Below are positions 63,932-64,000 of a DNA stretch of 64,000 nt, in pieces. Within the stretch, counting starts at the first letter, position 1. The number at the start of each line of letters is the position of its first letter. The notes under the pieces were generated by a model, which saw nothing but the letters and a program-made list of their open reading frames with translations, ran no database searches and was not told where the DNA came from. This stretch comes from Pirellulaceae bacterium (GTDB lineage: Bacteria; Planctomycetota; Planctomycetia; Pirellulales; Pirellulaceae): positions 473,183-537,182 of the forward strand of contig JAQWSU010000006.1 in assembly GCA_029243025.1 (NCBI GenBank). Reading direction: 5' to 3'. The translations under genes and the position numbers were made by a program.

Positions 63932-64000
63932 CTACTTCAGATATCCGAGTTCGGTCAGAGCCAACCGGATTCCGCGATCCGCGATTTCTTGAACGGTAAC
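63932..64000 (-). CDS. 3' end of a gene running out of the window
   Basis: From the right edge to the TAG at 63932, the minus strand reads VTVQEIADRGIRLALTELGYLK. The composition looks like a real protein C-terminus (amphipathic helix). Only 22 residues are visible, so no family can be named. On the plus strand an ATG at 63770 also stays open to the edge but lacks a convincing look. Confidence 0.35.
   Translation of the reverse strand, partial: VTVQEIADRGIRLALTELGYLK

Noticed and set aside
63770..64000. Plus-strand ORF open to the window edge
   Set aside because: Composition is not protein-like, and the opposite strand carries a better C-terminus.

Overview
The window looks like chromosomal DNA of a planctomycete, most likely a relative of the Pirellulales. 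Four things point there: a small basic protein of the type shared by Planctomycetes, Verrucomicrobia and Chlamydiae; a DUF1570-type secreted metalloprotease; many secreted or lipoprotein genes without recognisable families; and a tmRNA whose proteolysis tag reads AEGNFSLAA. Coding density is high on both strands, mostly as short operons.

Positions 1-21 kb are housekeeping and metabolism: the end of a larger protein (possibly UvrA-like), a LarA-type racemase, the small basic protein, a Ser/Thr kinase, accD, a histidine-phosphatase-fold protein without its catalytic residues, rpe, scpB, two sugar-epimerase-fold genes (one here, one at 60 kb), a HEAT-repeat lipoprotein, a ctpA-type protease, an MBL-fold hydrolase, a HemW-like radical SAM protein, mutY, trpC, purH and a PQQ-propeller protein. 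Next to mutY, on the opposite strand, lies an ArsC/Spx-like thioredoxin-fold gene (14982-15329). Its reading frame contains one TGA, exactly where the redox cysteine is expected (U-K-T-C). Right after the TGA is a perfect two-storey hairpin of the bacterial SECIS type. I read it as a selenoprotein, and it is the best finding here.

Positions 21-33 kb hold a 1345-residue protein of unknown function, several exported proteins, and a convergent pair of genes that overlap by 293 nt. Positions 33-47.4 kb hold one long type II secretion cluster on the minus strand: gspE-F-G-H-I-J-K, a GspL-like PilM/PilN fusion, a GspM/PilO-like protein that carries a cadherin-like domain and a GspC/PilP-like C-terminus, a giant 1353-residue secretin, and a lipoprotein that could be its pilotin. 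No separate gspC or prepilin peptidase gene is seen.

Positions 47.9-59.7 kb are mainly exported or membrane proteins (an EF-hand protein, proline-rich proteins, a DUF11-repeat protein), with an aminotransferase and an alpha/beta hydrolase among them. Positions 59.9-62 kb carry a TIM-barrel epimerase-like gene and uppP. A one-piece tmRNA lies at 62079-62438. The DNA directly 3' of it changes character: very small overlapping ORFs, an MT-A70 adenine methyltransferase, and two related small ORFs with a shared W-P-H-L motif. This looks like the left end of an element integrated at ssrA; its other end is outside the window.
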